Assembly (NCBI RefSeq): GCF_900177405.1
Contig: NZ_LT840185.1
Location: 2,471,501 to 2,535,500 of the forward strand
Length of the DNA stretch: 64,000 bases
Source: Allosphingosinicella indica
GTDB lineage: Bacteria > Pseudomonadota > Alphaproteobacteria > Sphingomonadales > Sphingomonadaceae
Reading direction: 5' to 3'
A program made the translations under genes and the position numbers. Shown in pieces: positions 18,453-28,484 of this stretch. How positions within the stretch are numbered: position 1 is the stretch's first letter; each line of letters opens with the position of its first letter. Below the pieces are notes generated by a model, which saw only the letters and a list, made by a program, of their open reading frames with translations, searched no databases and was not told the origin of the DNA.

Positions 18453-19688
18453 TCAGGCGCGCTGGTTGAGCCAGAGCATCCAAAAGCTGGCGATGTCGGC
18501 GCGCTGGCCGGTCACCGCCTTGAACGCCGTCTCGGCCTCCGCCTTCTGCCCCGCCATCGCGAGCGCGATGCCGAGGCGGGTGTTGGCGAGATTGGCATCG
18601 ACGCCGCCCTTCTGCAGCGCCGCCTTGTAGAGCGTCGCGGCCTTGGCATAGTCGCCATAGCCGTAATAGGCGTCGGCGACGCCGAGCACGGCGGTGCCGC
18701 TACCGCCAGCCAGTGCCTTCTGCTCTTCCGCTGGCAGGCCCTTGCGATCGGCCGGGATCTTGTCGGTGGCCGATTTCAGCATTTCCGAGAAGGCGAGCTT
18801 GTTGGGGTCGACCGCCTTGGCGGCGATGCCCTCGTCGAGCACCGCCTTGGTCTCGCCCGGCAGGCCGCGGTCATTGAGCGCCTCGGCCAGCTCGTAATAG
18901 TCGCGCTCGCCGGCCATCGCCTTCGCCTGGCGGACCAGGCGCAGCAGGTCGATCGTCGCCGGCTTGTCGAGGTTCGTCGTGTCGCGATAGATCAGCAGCG
19001 TGTCGCGCCAATTCTCCTGGGTCGGATAGGCCGAGACGAGCTCGCGGCTAAGCTGTGCCGTCGCCTGTGGGTTCTTGCCCTCGAAGGCGAACTTCAGCCC
19101 GCGCTTGTACCATTCCTCCGGCACCGGCCCCTGCGCCTTCTTGGCGGCGATGGCCTTCTGGAAGAGCTGGAGCGCCTCCGCGGGCTGCTGCTGAGACGCT
19201 TTCATCTCCGCCTGGGTGACGATCACGTCGGGGTTGTCCGGCTGCGCCTGGGCAAGCTTGGCCATCGCGGCTTCCGCACCGGCGGTGTCGCCCAGCTTGG
19301 TCTTCAGCGCCGCGATGTTCTGATAGACGGTACCCATCTCTTCCGGGGTCGCGCCGCCGCTCGCTTCGAGCGCCTCGATCGCGGCGAGCTTCAGCCGGTC
19401 GTCGTTCTTGGCGATCGCCCATTGCAACATGAGCTGCGCGACGACGTAGCGGTCGTCGTTGTTCTTGGCAGCCTTCTGCGCGGCGGGCAGCTTGGCGGTG
19501 TAGCCCGCTTCGTCGTTGGCGGTGACCGCCGTCTGCAGCTCGCTGATCGGCTTGCGCGCACCCGAGCTGAGGTTGAACTTGCGCTGCTGCGCTTCTTCCT
19601 TCTTGTCCTGCGCGAAGGCGGGCTGGGCGAGCGCGGTGCCGCCGACCGCGAGCGCAAGCGCGAGGGCAATCGTGGGGAGGGTCTTCAT
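18453..19688 (-). CDS. Periplasmic TPR protein, second of a tandem pair
   Basis: The 411-residue product starts with a signal peptide (MKTLPTIALALALAVGG, cleavage near AFAQD). It then contains tetratricopeptide-like repeats spread over most of its length (for example YGYGDYAKAATLYKAAL). It is clearly paralogous to the gene directly upstream: both share LLxYRD, GERDY, AVLxEG, KGGVDA, TRLG and a C-terminal FW/YW-x-x-WL motif. AGGAG lies 9 bases before this ATG. Function is unknown; TPR proteins usually act as protein-interaction scaffolds, here probably in the periplasm. Confidence 0.82.
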   Translation of the reverse strand: MKTLPTIALALALAVGGTALAQPAFAQDKKEEAQQRKFNLSSGARKPISELQTAVTANDEAGYTAKLPAAQKAAKNNDDRYVVAQLMLQWAIAKNDDRLKLAAIEALEASGGATPEEMGTVYQNIAALKTKLGDTAGAEAAMAKLAQAQPDNPDVIVTQAEMKASQQQPAEALQLFQKAIAAKKAQGPVPEEWYKRGLKFAFEGKNPQATAQLSRELVSAYPTQENWRDTLLIYRDTTNLDKPATIDLLRLVRQAKAMAGERDYYELAEALNDRGLPGETKAVLDEGIAAKAVDPNKLAFSEMLKSATDKIPADRKGLPAEEQKALAGGSGTAVLGVADAYYGYGDYAKAATLYKAALQKGGVDANLANTRLGIALAMAGQKAEAETAFKAVTGQRADIASFWMLWLNQRA

Positions 19689-19723
19689 CGTCATCGTCTC
19701 CTGTACGAAATAGCGAATTGCAA

Positions 19724-20935
19724 TCAGGCGGTGCGGCCGCCGTTGGCGAGCCACACGAGCCAATAGGATGCGAGCGTGGCGCGCGGGCCGGTCACGCCGC
19801 GCAGCGTCGTCTCCGCCGCCGCGCGCTGGCCGCCGAGCGCCTGCGCCATGCCGAGCCTGGTATCGACCAGCCCGGCGTCAACGCCCCCCTTGGTCTTGGC
19901 CATGGCGTAATATTCCGCCGCCTTGGCATAGTCCCCGAACGCGAAATGATTGTCGGCGGCCATCAGCGCCGCCTGCCCGTCCTTGCCGCTCTCCGCCTTC
20001 TTGTCGAGGCCGGCGAGCGCCTTCTTGTCGCCTGCGGCGCGCTTGTCGGTGTTGGCGAGGAGCGTCTTATACTCGCCTTTCCCCGCATCCACCATCTTGG
20101 CGGAGACGCCCTCCTGCAGCACGGCATGACTCTCGGCCGGAAGCTTCTCGTCGCTCAGCAGCGATGCCATCGCCAGATAGTCGCGCTCGCCCGACAGCGC
20201 CTTGCTGGAGCGCATGAGCCGCATCATGTCGAGCTTCGCCTGCGGATCGGGCTGGCCGATGTCGCGATAGACGAGCAAGGCGTCGCGCCAGTTCTGCGGG
20301 CTCGGATAGGCCGAGACCAGCCCGGTCGCGAACTTGAGGCTGGGCGCCGCGAGCTTGGCATCGAATGCATGCTTCAGGCCGCGCTTGTACCAGGATTCGG
20401 GGACGGGCTGGCCCGCGGCCTTCCGCGCATCGATCGCGCGGTCGATGAGCGTAACGGACTCGTTGACCTTCTTACGATCGTCCTTGACCTCGGCGAGAGC
20501 GAGCATCGCATCGACATTGTTGGGCGAAAGCTCAGCCCATTTGCCAAACGCCGCCTCTGCCTGATCGAGCCGCCCGGCGGCGAGCGCGAGTGCGCCCTTG
20601 TTCTTGTACAGCTCTTCCATGCTGGACGCCGGCGCCGCGCCGCTCGATATCATCGCGTCAATCGCGGTGGCCTGCATTGCCCGGTTGTTGGTCTGCATGG
20701 CGAGCTGCAACTCGTAGGACGACGCCAGATAATGGCCGTAGGCGCTCTGCGCCTGCGATTTGGCGGTGGTGATCGCGCCGGCGGCGGTGGCGTAGTCGCG
20801 CGCCTGCATCGCGGTCTGCACCGCGCTCAGCGCCGTCCGCTCCTGCTTGGAAAGCTGCGTCGCCTGCGCGCCGGCGGTGGCCGGCAAGGAAAGTGCGGCG
20901 CCCAGCAGCAGGGCCAAGCGGGTTACGGACTTCAT
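19724..20935 (-). CDS. Periplasmic TPR protein, first of a tandem pair
   Basis: The 403-residue product has a signal peptide (MKSVTRLALLLGAALSLPATAGA) and TPR-like helical repeats such as FAFGDYAKAAEYYAMAK. It is the upstream member of a two-gene operon with a paralogue starting 35 bases downstream, so a local duplication is the simplest origin. GGAGG sits 6 bases before the chosen ATG at 20935; another ATG at 20941 directly abuts the ribosome-binding site and is less likely. No enzymatic motif is visible. Confidence 0.82.
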   Translation of the reverse strand: MKSVTRLALLLGAALSLPATAGAQATQLSKQERTALSAVQTAMQARDYATAAGAITTAKSQAQSAYGHYLASSYELQLAMQTNNRAMQATAIDAMISSGAAPASSMEELYKNKGALALAAGRLDQAEAAFGKWAELSPNNVDAMLALAEVKDDRKKVNESVTLIDRAIDARKAAGQPVPESWYKRGLKHAFDAKLAAPSLKFATGLVSAYPSPQNWRDALLVYRDIGQPDPQAKLDMMRLMRSSKALSGERDYLAMASLLSDEKLPAESHAVLQEGVSAKMVDAGKGEYKTLLANTDKRAAGDKKALAGLDKKAESGKDGQAALMAADNHFAFGDYAKAAEYYAMAKTKGGVDAGLVDTRLGMAQALGGQRAAAETTLRGVTGPRATLASYWLVWLANGGRTA

Positions 20936-21271
20936 AGACATCCTCCTGTTTGCCGGTGCCGGGCAGGAACAGGCCCGGGGGCTTATGGATCGGGCGCGTT
21001 CTACCGGCATTCCGGGGCGCTTGCTAGAGGCGGTGCCCTGAACGGCCGTTGAACTGCAAGTGCCGGTTTCCATGAGGAAAAGGCCCGTTTTCGCGCTGGT
21101 TTGACCGCACCGCACTAGCCGGATAAGGCACTCGCGGCGGCCGCATCGCCCTCGCGCGCGTACACGCACGCGGGCGCGGGGCTGGCATCGGCCACCATCC
21201 TTCGCTAGGACGATGTCCACCTTCAGCGCGCCCCTGGGCGCGCCCTTCGCATACAGATCGGGACACGAGAA
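20936..21271. promoter_or_regulatory. 336-base divergent intergenic region upstream of gyrA
   Basis: This is the longest gene-free stretch in the window. It must hold the promoters of the TPR operon (leftward) and gyrA (rightward). On the plus strand a TTGACC at 21101 with GATAAG 15 bases later is a weak promoter candidate. A perfect 8-bp hairpin (GCGCGCCC-CT-GGGCGCGC, 21226-21243) lies in the likely gyrA leader. I see no RNA gene or open frame with good support. Confidence 0.45.
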
Positions 21272-24025
21272 TTGGCCAGCAGTCCGCCGACCGTTGAAAG
21301 CAGCGATATTTCCCCCGTCTCCATCGTCGAGGAGATGAAGACCTCCTACCTCGACTATGCGATGTCGGTGATCGTCGCGCGCGCGCTACCCGACGTGCGC
21401 GACGGGCTGAAGCCGGTCCACCGCCGCATCCTCTTCGCCAGCCAGGAAGGCGGCTTCGTCCCCGGCCGCCCCTATCGCAAATCGGCCAAGATCGTCGGCG
21501 ACGTGATGGGCAATTATCACCCGCATGGCGACAGCGCGATCTACGACGCACTCGCGCGCATGACGCAGGATTGGTCGCTTCGCGTGCCGCTGATCGACGG
21601 TCAGGGCAATTTCGGATCGATGGATCCCGATCCGCCCGCCTCGATGCGCTACACCGAGGCGCGGCTCGCCAAGGTGGCGATGACTTTGCTCGACGATCTC
21701 GACAAGGACACGGTCGATTTCACGCCCAACTATGACGGATCGCGCGAAGAGCCGCAGGTCATGCCGGCGCGCTTCCCGAATCTGCTGGTCAATGGCGCGG
21801 GCGGCATCGCGGTCGGCATGGCGACCAACATACCGCCGCATAACCTCGGCGAAGTGATCGCCGCTTGCCGCGCCTATATGGACAATCCGGGCATCACCGT
21901 GGACGAGCTCATCGAGATCGTCCCCGGCCCCGATTTCCCCACCGCGCCGCTGATCCTCGGGCAGGCTGGCGCGCGCAGCGCCTATCACACCGGCCGCGGC
22001 TCGATCATCATGCGCGCGCGCCACACGGTGGAGGAAAATCGCGGCGACCGCCGGTCGATCGTGCTCACCTCCATCCCCTTTCAGGTCGGCAAGTCCGGGC
22101 TGGTCGAGAAGATCGCCGAGGCGGCCAAGGAGAAGCGGATCGAGGGCGTCAGCGACATCCGCGACGAATCGAACCGCGAAGGAGTCCGCGTCGTCATCGA
22201 GCTGAAGCGCGATGCGACCCCTGACGTGGTGCTCAATCAGCTCTGGCGGCACACGCCCGCGCAATCTTCCTTCCCCGCCAACATGCTGGCGTTGCGCGGC
22301 GGCCGGCCCGAAACGCTCAACCTGCGCGAAATCATAGAGGCGTTCGTCCGCTTCCGCGAGGAGGTGATCACCCGCCGCTCCAAGTTCGAGCTCGCAAAGG
22401 CGCGCGACCGGGCGCACCTGTTGCTCGGCCTCGTCATCGCCGTCACCAACCTCGACGAGGTGGTGCGGATCATCCGCGGCTCCGCCTCCCCCGCCGAGGC
22501 GCGCGCCGCGCTGCTCGCGCGACAATGGCCGGTCGCCGAGATCGCGCCCTACATCCGCCTCGTCGAGGCCGTCGAGCATGAGGTGGAGGGCGACAGCTAC
22601 CGTCTGTCCGAGCTTCAGGTGAAGGCGATCCTCGATCTGCGCCTCCACCGCCTCACCGCGCTCGGCCGCGACGAGATTGGCGACGAATTGAAGGAGCTGG
22701 CGGCCTCGATCGGCGCGTTGCTCGAAATCCTCTCAGACCGCGTCAAGCTCTACGCCGTGATGCGGCAGGAGTTCGACGAGATCGATGCGCAATTCTCCAC
22801 CCCGCGCGTGTCCGAGATCGCGCCCGCCTGGGACGGCATCGACGACGAGGATCTGATCGAGCGCGAGGAGATGGTCGTCACCGTCACCCACGGCGGCTAC
22901 ATCAAGCGCACCCCGCTCCAGACTTTCCGCACCCAGGCGCGCGGCGGCAAGGGCCGCGCCGGCATGGCGACCAAGGACGAGGATGCGATCGTCAAGCTGT
23001 TCGTCACCTCGACGCACACGCCGGTGTTGTTCTTCTCCACCCACGGCAAGGTCTATCGCAAGAAGGTGTGGAGGCTGCCGGAAGGCGCTCCGCAGGCGCG
23101 CGGCCGGCCGATGGTCAACCTGCTGCCGCTCGCCCCCGGCGAGACGATCTCAACCGTGCTGCCGCTGCCTGAGGACGAGGCCGAATGGGGCCGGCTCCAC
23201 GTCATCTTCGCCACCGCCCATGGCGGCGTGCGGCGCAACAGCATGGACGCCTTCGCCAACGTGCCCTCCAACGGCAAGTTCGCGATGCGCTTCGACGAGG
23301 ACGCGACCGACCGCCTGATCGGCGTCGCGCTGCTCACCGAGGAGGACGACGTGCTGCTCGCCACCCGCCAGGGCAAGGCGATCCGCTTCGAGGCGACCGC
23401 GGTGCGCGAATTCCAGAGCCGCACCTCGACCGGCGTCCGCGGCATTACGCTGAAGGGCGACGACGAGGTCATCTCGCTGTCGATCCTCCATGGCTTCCAG
23501 GCGACCACCGAAGAGCGCGACGCTTATCTCCGCGCCGCGCCGTGGAAGGAGAATGAGAACGCCCCGACGCTCCCGCCAGAACGGATGGCGGAATTCGCCG
23601 AGGCGGAGGAGTTCGTAATGACGGTCTGCGCCAACGGCTATGGCAAGCGCAGCTCGGCCTATGAATATCGCCGCACCAACCGCGGCGGCCAAGGCATCAC
23701 CAATATCGACAACCTCGCCCGCAACGGCCCCGTGGTGGCGAGCTTCCCCGCGCACAATGGCGAACAGCTCATGCTCGTCACCGATCAGGCGAAGCTCATC
23801 CGCATGTCGGTCGGCGATACCCGCGTCATCGGCCGCAACAGCGCGGGCGTCCGCCTCTTCAACGTCGGCCAGGGCGAACATGTCGTCTCGGCCGCGCGGA
23901 TCGAGGAAAGCGAGGAGGATGGCGAGGAGGTCGTCTCCGAGACGCCGGAGACGGCACCCGAGACCGGCGCGGTCATCGGCGACGATCTGGCCGACGGTGG
24001 TGAAAGCGCTCCTCCGACCGAGTAA
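21272..24025 (+). CDS. gyrA: DNA gyrase subunit A
   Basis: This 917-residue subunit cuts and rejoins DNA so that gyrase can introduce negative supercoils. Visible features are the N-terminal [14 protein letters not shown], the active-site Tyr127 in [11 protein letters not shown] and the quinolone region [12 protein letters not shown]. Ser88 and Asp92 there correspond to wild-type E. coli Ser83 and Asp87. A GyrA box QARGGKG in the C-terminal beta-pinwheel marks it as GyrA rather than ParC. An acidic tail follows. The start is TTG; the N-terminus aligns well from there. A family A palindromic element follows the gene and may end transcription. Confidence 0.97.
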   Translation: MASSPPTVESSDISPVSIVEEMKTSYLDYAMSVIVARALPDVRDGLKPVHRRILFASQEGGFVPGRPYRKSAKIVGDVMGNYHPHGDSAIYDALARMTQDWSLRVPLIDGQGNFGSMDPDPPASMRYTEARLAKVAMTLLDDLDKDTVDFTPNYDGSREEPQVMPARFPNLLVNGAGGIAVGMATNIPPHNLGEVIAACRAYMDNPGITVDELIEIVPGPDFPTAPLILGQAGARSAYHTGRGSIIMRARHTVEENRGDRRSIVLTSIPFQVGKSGLVEKIAEAAKEKRIEGVSDIRDESNREGVRVVIELKRDATPDVVLNQLWRHTPAQSSFPANMLALRGGRPETLNLREIIEAFVRFREEVITRRSKFELAKARDRAHLLLGLVIAVTNLDEVVRIIRGSASPAEARAALLARQWPVAEIAPYIRLVEAVEHEVEGDSYRLSELQVKAILDLRLHRLTALGRDEIGDELKELAASIGALLEILSDRVKLYAVMRQEFDEIDAQFSTPRVSEIAPAWDGIDDEDLIEREEMVVTVTHGGYIKRTPLQTFRTQARGGKGRAGMATKDEDAIVKLFVTSTHTPVLFFSTHGKVYRKKVWRLPEGAPQARGRPMVNLLPLAPGETISTVLPLPEDEAEWGRLHVIFATAHGGVRRNSMDAFANVPSNGKFAMRFDEDATDRLIGVALLTEEDDVLLATRQGKAIRFEATAVREFQSRTSTGVRGITLKGDDEVISLSILHGFQATTEERDAYLRAAPWKENENAPTLPPERMAEFAEAEEFVMTVCANGYGKRSSAYEYRRTNRGGQGITNIDNLARNGPVVASFPAHNGEQLMLVTDQAKLIRMSVGDTRVIGRNSAGVRLFNVGQGEHVVSAARIEESEEDGEEVVSETPETAPETGAVIGDDLADGGESAPPTE

Positions 24026-24043
24026 GCGTCAGCCCCCCCTTTC

Positions 24044-24127
24044 GTCACCCTGAACTTGGTTCAGGGCCTATCTTGGTGACGGTACCGATCGTCACCAGCA
24101 TGGATGCTGAAACAAGTTCAGCATGAC
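24044..24127. repeat. 84-base palindromic intergenic element (family A, copy 2)
   Basis: The ends GTCACCCTGAAC and GTTCAGCATGAC and the internal hairpins match those of the copy at 16393-16476. The central 25 or so bases differ. It fills the gap between convergent gyrA and the DUF488 gene. Confidence 0.85.
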
Positions 24128-24136
24128 GATTGTGGT

Positions 24137-24568
24137 TCAGGTGAAAAGGTCTACCACCTCCGCACCGGGCGCGATGCTATCGAGGAGCAGCGTCCGGTGG
24201 CAGGTCTTGGGGTCACGCTCGAAGCATAACAATGCGCTCGGCTTCTCCGCGGCGAGCGCCAGCATCTGCGCGGAGGCCGCCATCGCCTCGGGTAGCTCGA
24301 GCTGGCCGGCGTAGACCCGCTCCAGCACGTCGTGCCGCCCCTTGCGCGCCGCCTCGCGCCCCTCGGGCGGCGTGCCGAGCGGCTTCAGATGAATGTAATC
24401 GATTCCCGCCTCCTTGAGCGCTGCGGCGAGAACTTTCTTGGAAAAGCCGGGCTTGCGCGACAACGGCACCGCACGCACGTCGATCAGCCGCTCGACTCCT
24501 GCCGCGCTAAGCGCAGCGATCAGTTCCGCCTGCGTCGCGCCCTCATAGCCGATCGTGAATATGCGCAT
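24137..24568 (-). CDS. DUF488-family protein
   Basis: The 143-residue product matches the small DUF488 family: [16 protein letters not shown] at the start, a central [17 protein letters not shown] and the C-terminal [13 protein letters not shown], with conserved Cys and His residues. The biochemical role of this family is not established. The gene stands alone, between a palindromic element and a second repeat-like region upstream. Confidence 0.85.
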   Translation of the reverse strand: MRIFTIGYEGATQAELIAALSAAGVERLIDVRAVPLSRKPGFSKKVLAAALKEAGIDYIHLKPLGTPPEGREAARKGRHDVLERVYAGQLELPEAMAASAQMLALAAEKPSALLCFERDPKTCHRTLLLDSIAPGAEVVDLFT

Positions 24569-24582
24569 CGCTCATTTACCTC

Positions 24583-24660
24583 CCCTTCTCTCTGCGCCTC
24601 TGCGCCTCTGCGCGCACCTCCTTTATTCGCGCGGAGACGCACAGACGCGGAGAAAGAAGG
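24583..24660. repeat. Imperfect palindrome of repeated CTCTGCGC units
   Basis: The left arm repeats CTCTGCGC units three times, and the right arm carries the matching GCGCGGAGACGC and ACGCGGAGAAAG. The outer ends are CCTTCTC and GAGAAAGAAGG. The structure lies between the divergent DUF488 and trmFO genes and is unlike the other palindromic families in the window. Confidence 0.6.
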
Positions 24661-24706
24661 GACTAGCCGCTTTCGCGGACGCCGCGATTGTGGTTGTGGG
24701 TCTGCC

Positions 24707-26032
24707 ATGACGCATCAGGTTCACATCATCGGCGGCGGGCTCGCAGGGTCGGAGGCGGCGTGGCAGCTCGCCGAAGCGGGCGTGCGCGTGCGGCTCTCGG
24801 AGATGCGCGGCAGCGGCGAGATGACGCCCGCGCATCATACCGATGGGCTGGCCGAGCTGGTCTGCTCGAACAGCTTCCGTTCCGACGATGCCGAGCATAA
24901 TGCAGTCGGGCTTCTGCATGCCGAGATGCGTGCGCTCGGATCGATCATCATGGCGTGCGGCGACGAACATCGCGTGCCCGCCGGATCGGCGCTCGCGGTG
25001 GACCGCGACGGCTTCTCGGCGGCGGTCACCGCGCGGCTCTCAGGCCATCCCAATATCGAGATCGTACGTGAGCGCGTCGATACGCTCCCCGCCGACGGCC
25101 TCGCGATCATCGCGACCGGGCCTCTGACCGCCGCGCCGCTCGCCGAGGCGATCCGCGGCGCGACCGGCGCCGACGCGCTCGCCTTCTTCGATGCGATCGC
25201 GCCGATCGTCCACCGCGACAGCATCGACATGGACATCGCCTGGATGGCGGCGCGGTGGGACAAGGGCGGGAAGGACTATATCAACTGCCCGATGACTGAA
25301 GAGCAATATCGCGCCTTCCACCAGGCGCTGCTCGACGGCGACAAGACCGAATTCCGCGAGTGGGAAAAGGACACGCCCTATTTCGAGGGCTGCATGCCGA
25401 TCGAGGTGATGGCGTCGCGCGGGCTCGACACGTTGCGCTACGGCCCGATGAAGCCGGTCGGCCTCGACGATCCCGGGACCGGGCGCTGGCCGCATGCGGT
25501 CGTCCAGCTCCGCCAGGACAATGCGCTCGGCACGCTGTGGAACATCGTCGGCTTCCAGACCAAGCTCAAATATGCCGAGCAGGTGCGCATCTTCCGGATG
25601 ATCCCGGGTCTGGAGAATGCCGAATTCGCCAGGCTCGGCGGGCTGCACCGCAACACTTTCATCCGCTCGCCTGAACTGCTCGACGGCGAGCTCCGTCTGA
25701 AGTCTGCACCCAACGTTCGCTTCGCGGGTCAGATCACCGGCTGCGAAGGCTATGTTGAAAGCGCCGCGATCGGGCTCATCGCCGGCCGCTTCGCCGCCGC
25801 CGAGGCCAAGGGCGGATCGCTCGACGTCCCCCCGGCAGAAACCGCGCTCGGCGCGCTCCTCGGCCACATCACCGGCGGCGCCGAGGCTGACAGCTATCAG
25901 CCGATGAACGTCAATTTCGGCCTGTTTCCGCCGGTCACCGGCCGGGTGAAAAAGGCCGAGCGCAAGGCGCGCTATACGTCCCGCGCCCGCGATGCGCTGG
26001 CGGACTGGATGGAGACGCTCCCCGCCGTCTGA
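24707..26032 (+). CDS. trmFO: tRNA (uracil-54-C5)-methyltransferase TrmFO
   Basis: This folate- and FAD-dependent enzyme makes ribothymidine at position 54 of the tRNA T-loop. The 441-residue product has the N-terminal FAD motif [21 protein letters not shown] and the diagnostic [47 protein letters not shown] and [14 protein letters not shown] stretches. I chose the ATG at 24707 because the dinucleotide-binding fold begins there. TrmFO replaces TrmA in many alphaproteobacteria and Firmicutes. Confidence 0.96.
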   Translation: MTHQVHIIGGGLAGSEAAWQLAEAGVRVRLSEMRGSGEMTPAHHTDGLAELVCSNSFRSDDAEHNAVGLLHAEMRALGSIIMACGDEHRVPAGSALAVDRDGFSAAVTARLSGHPNIEIVRERVDTLPADGLAIIATGPLTAAPLAEAIRGATGADALAFFDAIAPIVHRDSIDMDIAWMAARWDKGGKDYINCPMTEEQYRAFHQALLDGDKTEFREWEKDTPYFEGCMPIEVMASRGLDTLRYGPMKPVGLDDPGTGRWPHAVVQLRQDNALGTLWNIVGFQTKLKYAEQVRIFRMIPGLENAEFARLGGLHRNTFIRSPELLDGELRLKSAPNVRFAGQITGCEGYVESAAIGLIAGRFAAAEAKGGSLDVPPAETALGALLGHITGGAEADSYQPMNVNFGLFPPVTGRVKKAERKARYTSRARDALADWMETLPAV

Positions 26033-26100
26033 TCGCCGCCGGGGTTGCGCCCCGCGCCGATGCGCCCATGTTCGGAGTAAGCGCAAACGGGGATTCGGGC

Positions 26101-27927
26101 ATGGCGGACGTCGAAGGGGTGAATCTCAATTACGCCGTCGCGCTGCTCGGCGCGGGCGTCGCCGCGGTACCCCTGTTCACGCGGCTCGGGCTCGGATCGG
26201 TGCTCGGCTATCTCGCCGCCGGTCTCCTCGTCGGCCCCTTTGCGCTGGCGGTCGTCACTGATGCGCAAACCGTGCTCCACGTCGCCGAGATCGGCGTCGT
26301 GCTGTTCCTCTTCATCATCGGGCTCGAAATGCGGCCACGACGATTGTGGACGTTGCGCCGCGCGATCTTCGGGCTCGGCGCCGCGCAGGTTCTGACCTGC
26401 GGCGCGCTGCTCACGCTTCTTGCCGTCGCCGCCGGTTTCACCCCCGCGGTTGCCTTCATCGGCGCGATGGGCTTCGTCCTTTCCTCCACCGCGGTCATCA
26501 TGCGGATGCTGGAGGAGCGCGGCACCCTCGCCGCCGAATCCGGGCAGCGCTCGATTGCGATCCTGCTGTTCGAGGATCTGTCGATCGTCCCGCTGCTCGC
26601 CATCGTCGCCCTGCTCGCCTCGCTGGCATTCGGCGACGCCGCCGACGCGCGCCCCGCCTGGCTGGCGATCACCATCGCCGCCGGCGCGCTCGCCGTGGTA
26701 ATCGCGGCGGGGCGCTGGCTGCTCGATCCGCTCTTCTCGATCCTCGCCCGCACCGGCGCGCGCGAGGTGATGACCGCCGCGGCGCTGCTCGTCGTGCTCG
26801 GCACCGCGCTCTTCATGCAATGGGCCGGGCTCTCGATGGCAATGGGCGCCTTCCTCGCCGGAGTCCTGCTCTCCGAATCCACCTTCCGTCACCAGCTCGA
26901 AGCCGATATCGAGCCGTTCCGCGGCATCTTGCTCGGCCTTTTCTTCATGAGTGTCGGCATGTCGCTCGATCTCTCGCTGGTCGCGGCGCAATGGCGTTTC
27001 CTGCTCGCCGGCGTCATTCTTGCGATGATCGTCAAGGCGATCGGCATCTATGTCGTCGCACGCATCTTCGGCGCCGACCGGTCGGAATCGATCCACCGCA
27101 CCGCGCTCTTCGCGCAGGGCGGCGAATTCGCCTTCGTTCTCTACTCCGCGGCGCTCGGCGCGGGCGTGTTCGATGCCGAGACCAGCGCGGTGATGACGGC
27201 GATCGTCATCCTCTCGATGGCGCTCACCCCGCTGGTCGTGATCTTCGTCGATCGCCTGCCCGACAGCGCGTCCATCGACACCACCGGCGTCGAAAAGGCC
27301 GAGGGGCTGCGTGGCCGCGTGCTCGTCATCGGTTTCGGCCGCTTCGCGCAGATCGTCACCCAGCCGCTGCTCGCCCGCAACGTCGATCTTTCGGTGATCG
27401 AGAATGACGTGGAGATGATCCAGGCGGCCGGCAACTTCGGCTTCAAGGTCTATTATGGCGATGGCACCCGGCTCGACGTGCTGCACGCATCGGGCGCCCA
27501 CAAGACGGAGGCGATCCTGGTCTGCGTCGACAAGCCCGACGCCGCCGACAAGATCGTCGAGCTCTGCAAGGCCGAATTTCCTTATGCCAAGCTCTACGTC
27601 CGCGCGTTCGACCGCGGCCATTCGCTGCGGCTCATTGAGGCGGGCGTCGAATATCAGATCCGCGAGACGTTCGAATCCGCCGTCGTTTTCAGCCGCGAGG
27701 TGATGATCGGCCTGGGCGTCGATCCCGACACGGCCGACGAGGAGATCGCCGAGGTGCGACGCCGCGACGACGAACGGCTGGAGCTTCAGCTTGCCGGCGG
27801 GATCACCGCCGGGCGCTGGCTGTTCCGCAACAACACCCGCACCCCGCAGCCCGAGCCGTTCATCAAGCCGCAGCGGCCGGGCGAGATCATCAATCCCGAG
27901 GAGCCTGCGGCCGCGCCGGGCAGTTAG
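26101..27927 (+). CDS. CPA2-family cation:proton antiporter with TrkA-N (RCK) domain
   Basis: The 608-residue protein is a KefB/KefC-like potassium:proton antiporter or K+ efflux system. About residues 8-385 form 12-13 membrane helices (LGYLAAGLLVGPFAL, FLFIIGLEMRPRRLW, FLAGVLLSESTFRHQLEADIEPF). From about 400 a cytoplasmic TrkA-N domain follows (GRVLVIGFGRFAQIV, YYGDGTRLDVLHASGA). I took the ATG at 26101; an in-frame ATG at 26068 would add 11 residues. No KefF/KefG partner is adjacent. The last 38 bases overlap the convergent NifU-like gene. Confidence 0.9.
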   Translation: MADVEGVNLNYAVALLGAGVAAVPLFTRLGLGSVLGYLAAGLLVGPFALAVVTDAQTVLHVAEIGVVLFLFIIGLEMRPRRLWTLRRAIFGLGAAQVLTCGALLTLLAVAAGFTPAVAFIGAMGFVLSSTAVIMRMLEERGTLAAESGQRSIAILLFEDLSIVPLLAIVALLASLAFGDAADARPAWLAITIAAGALAVVIAAGRWLLDPLFSILARTGAREVMTAAALLVVLGTALFMQWAGLSMAMGAFLAGVLLSESTFRHQLEADIEPFRGILLGLFFMSVGMSLDLSLVAAQWRFLLAGVILAMIVKAIGIYVVARIFGADRSESIHRTALFAQGGEFAFVLYSAALGAGVFDAETSAVMTAIVILSMALTPLVVIFVDRLPDSASIDTTGVEKAEGLRGRVLVIGFGRFAQIVTQPLLARNVDLSVIENDVEMIQAAGNFGFKVYYGDGTRLDVLHASGAHKTEAILVCVDKPDAADKIVELCKAEFPYAKLYVRAFDRGHSLRLIEAGVEYQIRETFESAVVFSREVMIGLGVDPDTADEEIAEVRRRDDERLELQLAGGITAGRWLFRNNTRTPQPEPFIKPQRPGEIINPEEPAAAPGS

Positions 27928-28336
27928 CCGCCGCTTCTGCCGCCGCTTCGAAGGGCAGCAGGATAGCGCCATGACGTGCCGACACGGCGCGCGCGTCGGC
28001 AAAGACGGCGAGACCCGGCCAGCCGCCCGGATCGTCGCGGGTGCCGGCAAGAAAGTCGCGCAGCGCGTCACGCGCATCGGCAAGCTCGGCAGGCGAGCGG
28101 CCGATCGCATGCCCGCCCATTACCGCAGCGGATGCCTGGCCGAGCGCACACGCGCGCACTTCCTGCCCCAGCGCAGCGACGCACCCGTCTTCGTCGAGCG
28201 CAACATCGACGACGACCACACTCCCGCACACCGGCGCCCGCCGCTCCGCCGAGGCGTGCGGCACGGCAAGCCGCCCGAGATGCGGGATCGCAGTCGCGAG
28301 CCGGAGAATGTCGCGGGAGTAGAGCGAGGAGATCAC
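27890..28336 (-). CDS. NifU/IscU-like iron-sulfur scaffold-type protein
   Basis: The 148-residue protein has the IscU fold with two of the three cluster cysteines: APVCGS (about residue 37) and VRACALGQASAA (about residue 63). At the third position the usual His-Cys is His-Gly (SARHGAILLPF), and the Asp after the first Cys is Ser. From memory, these changes are shared by alphaproteobacterial members of this family, so it may not be a classical scaffold. It is convergent with the antiporter gene. The next gene upstream is cysS, beyond a palindromic element. Confidence 0.75.
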   Translation of the reverse strand: MISSLYSRDILRLATAIPHLGRLAVPHASAERRAPVCGSVVVVDVALDEDGCVAALGQEVRACALGQASAAVMGGHAIGRSPAELADARDALRDFLAGTRDDPGGWPGLAVFADARAVSARHGAILLPFEAAAEAAANCPARPQAPRD

Positions 28337-28394
28337 GGACGGGATATAGGATGTTCGGCGAGAAACGGGAGGGGCTCATAGCCTACCCCTCCCC

Positions 28395-28474
28395 GTCACC
28401 CCGGACTTGATCCGGGGTCCAGCTTTTTCTTCGCCGACCCTAGCAGTGAGATGCCGGATCAAGCCCGGCATGAC
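28395..28474. repeat. 80-base palindromic intergenic element (family B)
   Basis: The left hairpin CCCCGGACTTGATCCGGGG follows GTCA; the right hairpin TGCCGGATCAAGCCCGGCA precedes TGAC. The GTCA...TGAC ends and paired-hairpin plan match family A, but the stem sequence differs. It lies between the NifU-like gene and the end of cysS. Confidence 0.85.
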
Positions 28475-28484
28475 GAAAGCGGCA

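Noticed and set aside
19718..21052. 444-residue open frame opposite the TPR genes
   Set aside because: It is antisense to a gene with a signal peptide and a good ribosome-binding site, and its own sequence shows no motif.
21520..21580. Quinolone-resistance change in gyrA
   Set aside because: Ser88 and Asp92, matching E. coli Ser83 and Asp87, are the sensitive-type residues.
25972..28110. 712-residue open frame opposite the antiporter gene
   Set aside because: His/Asp/Glu/Arg-rich sequence typical of an antisense frame. The plus strand encodes a clear membrane antiporter.
27890..28336. Loss of the third cluster Cys in the NifU-like protein as a novelty
   Set aside because: From memory, alphaproteobacterial members of this family share the His-x replacement, so it is probably a family feature.
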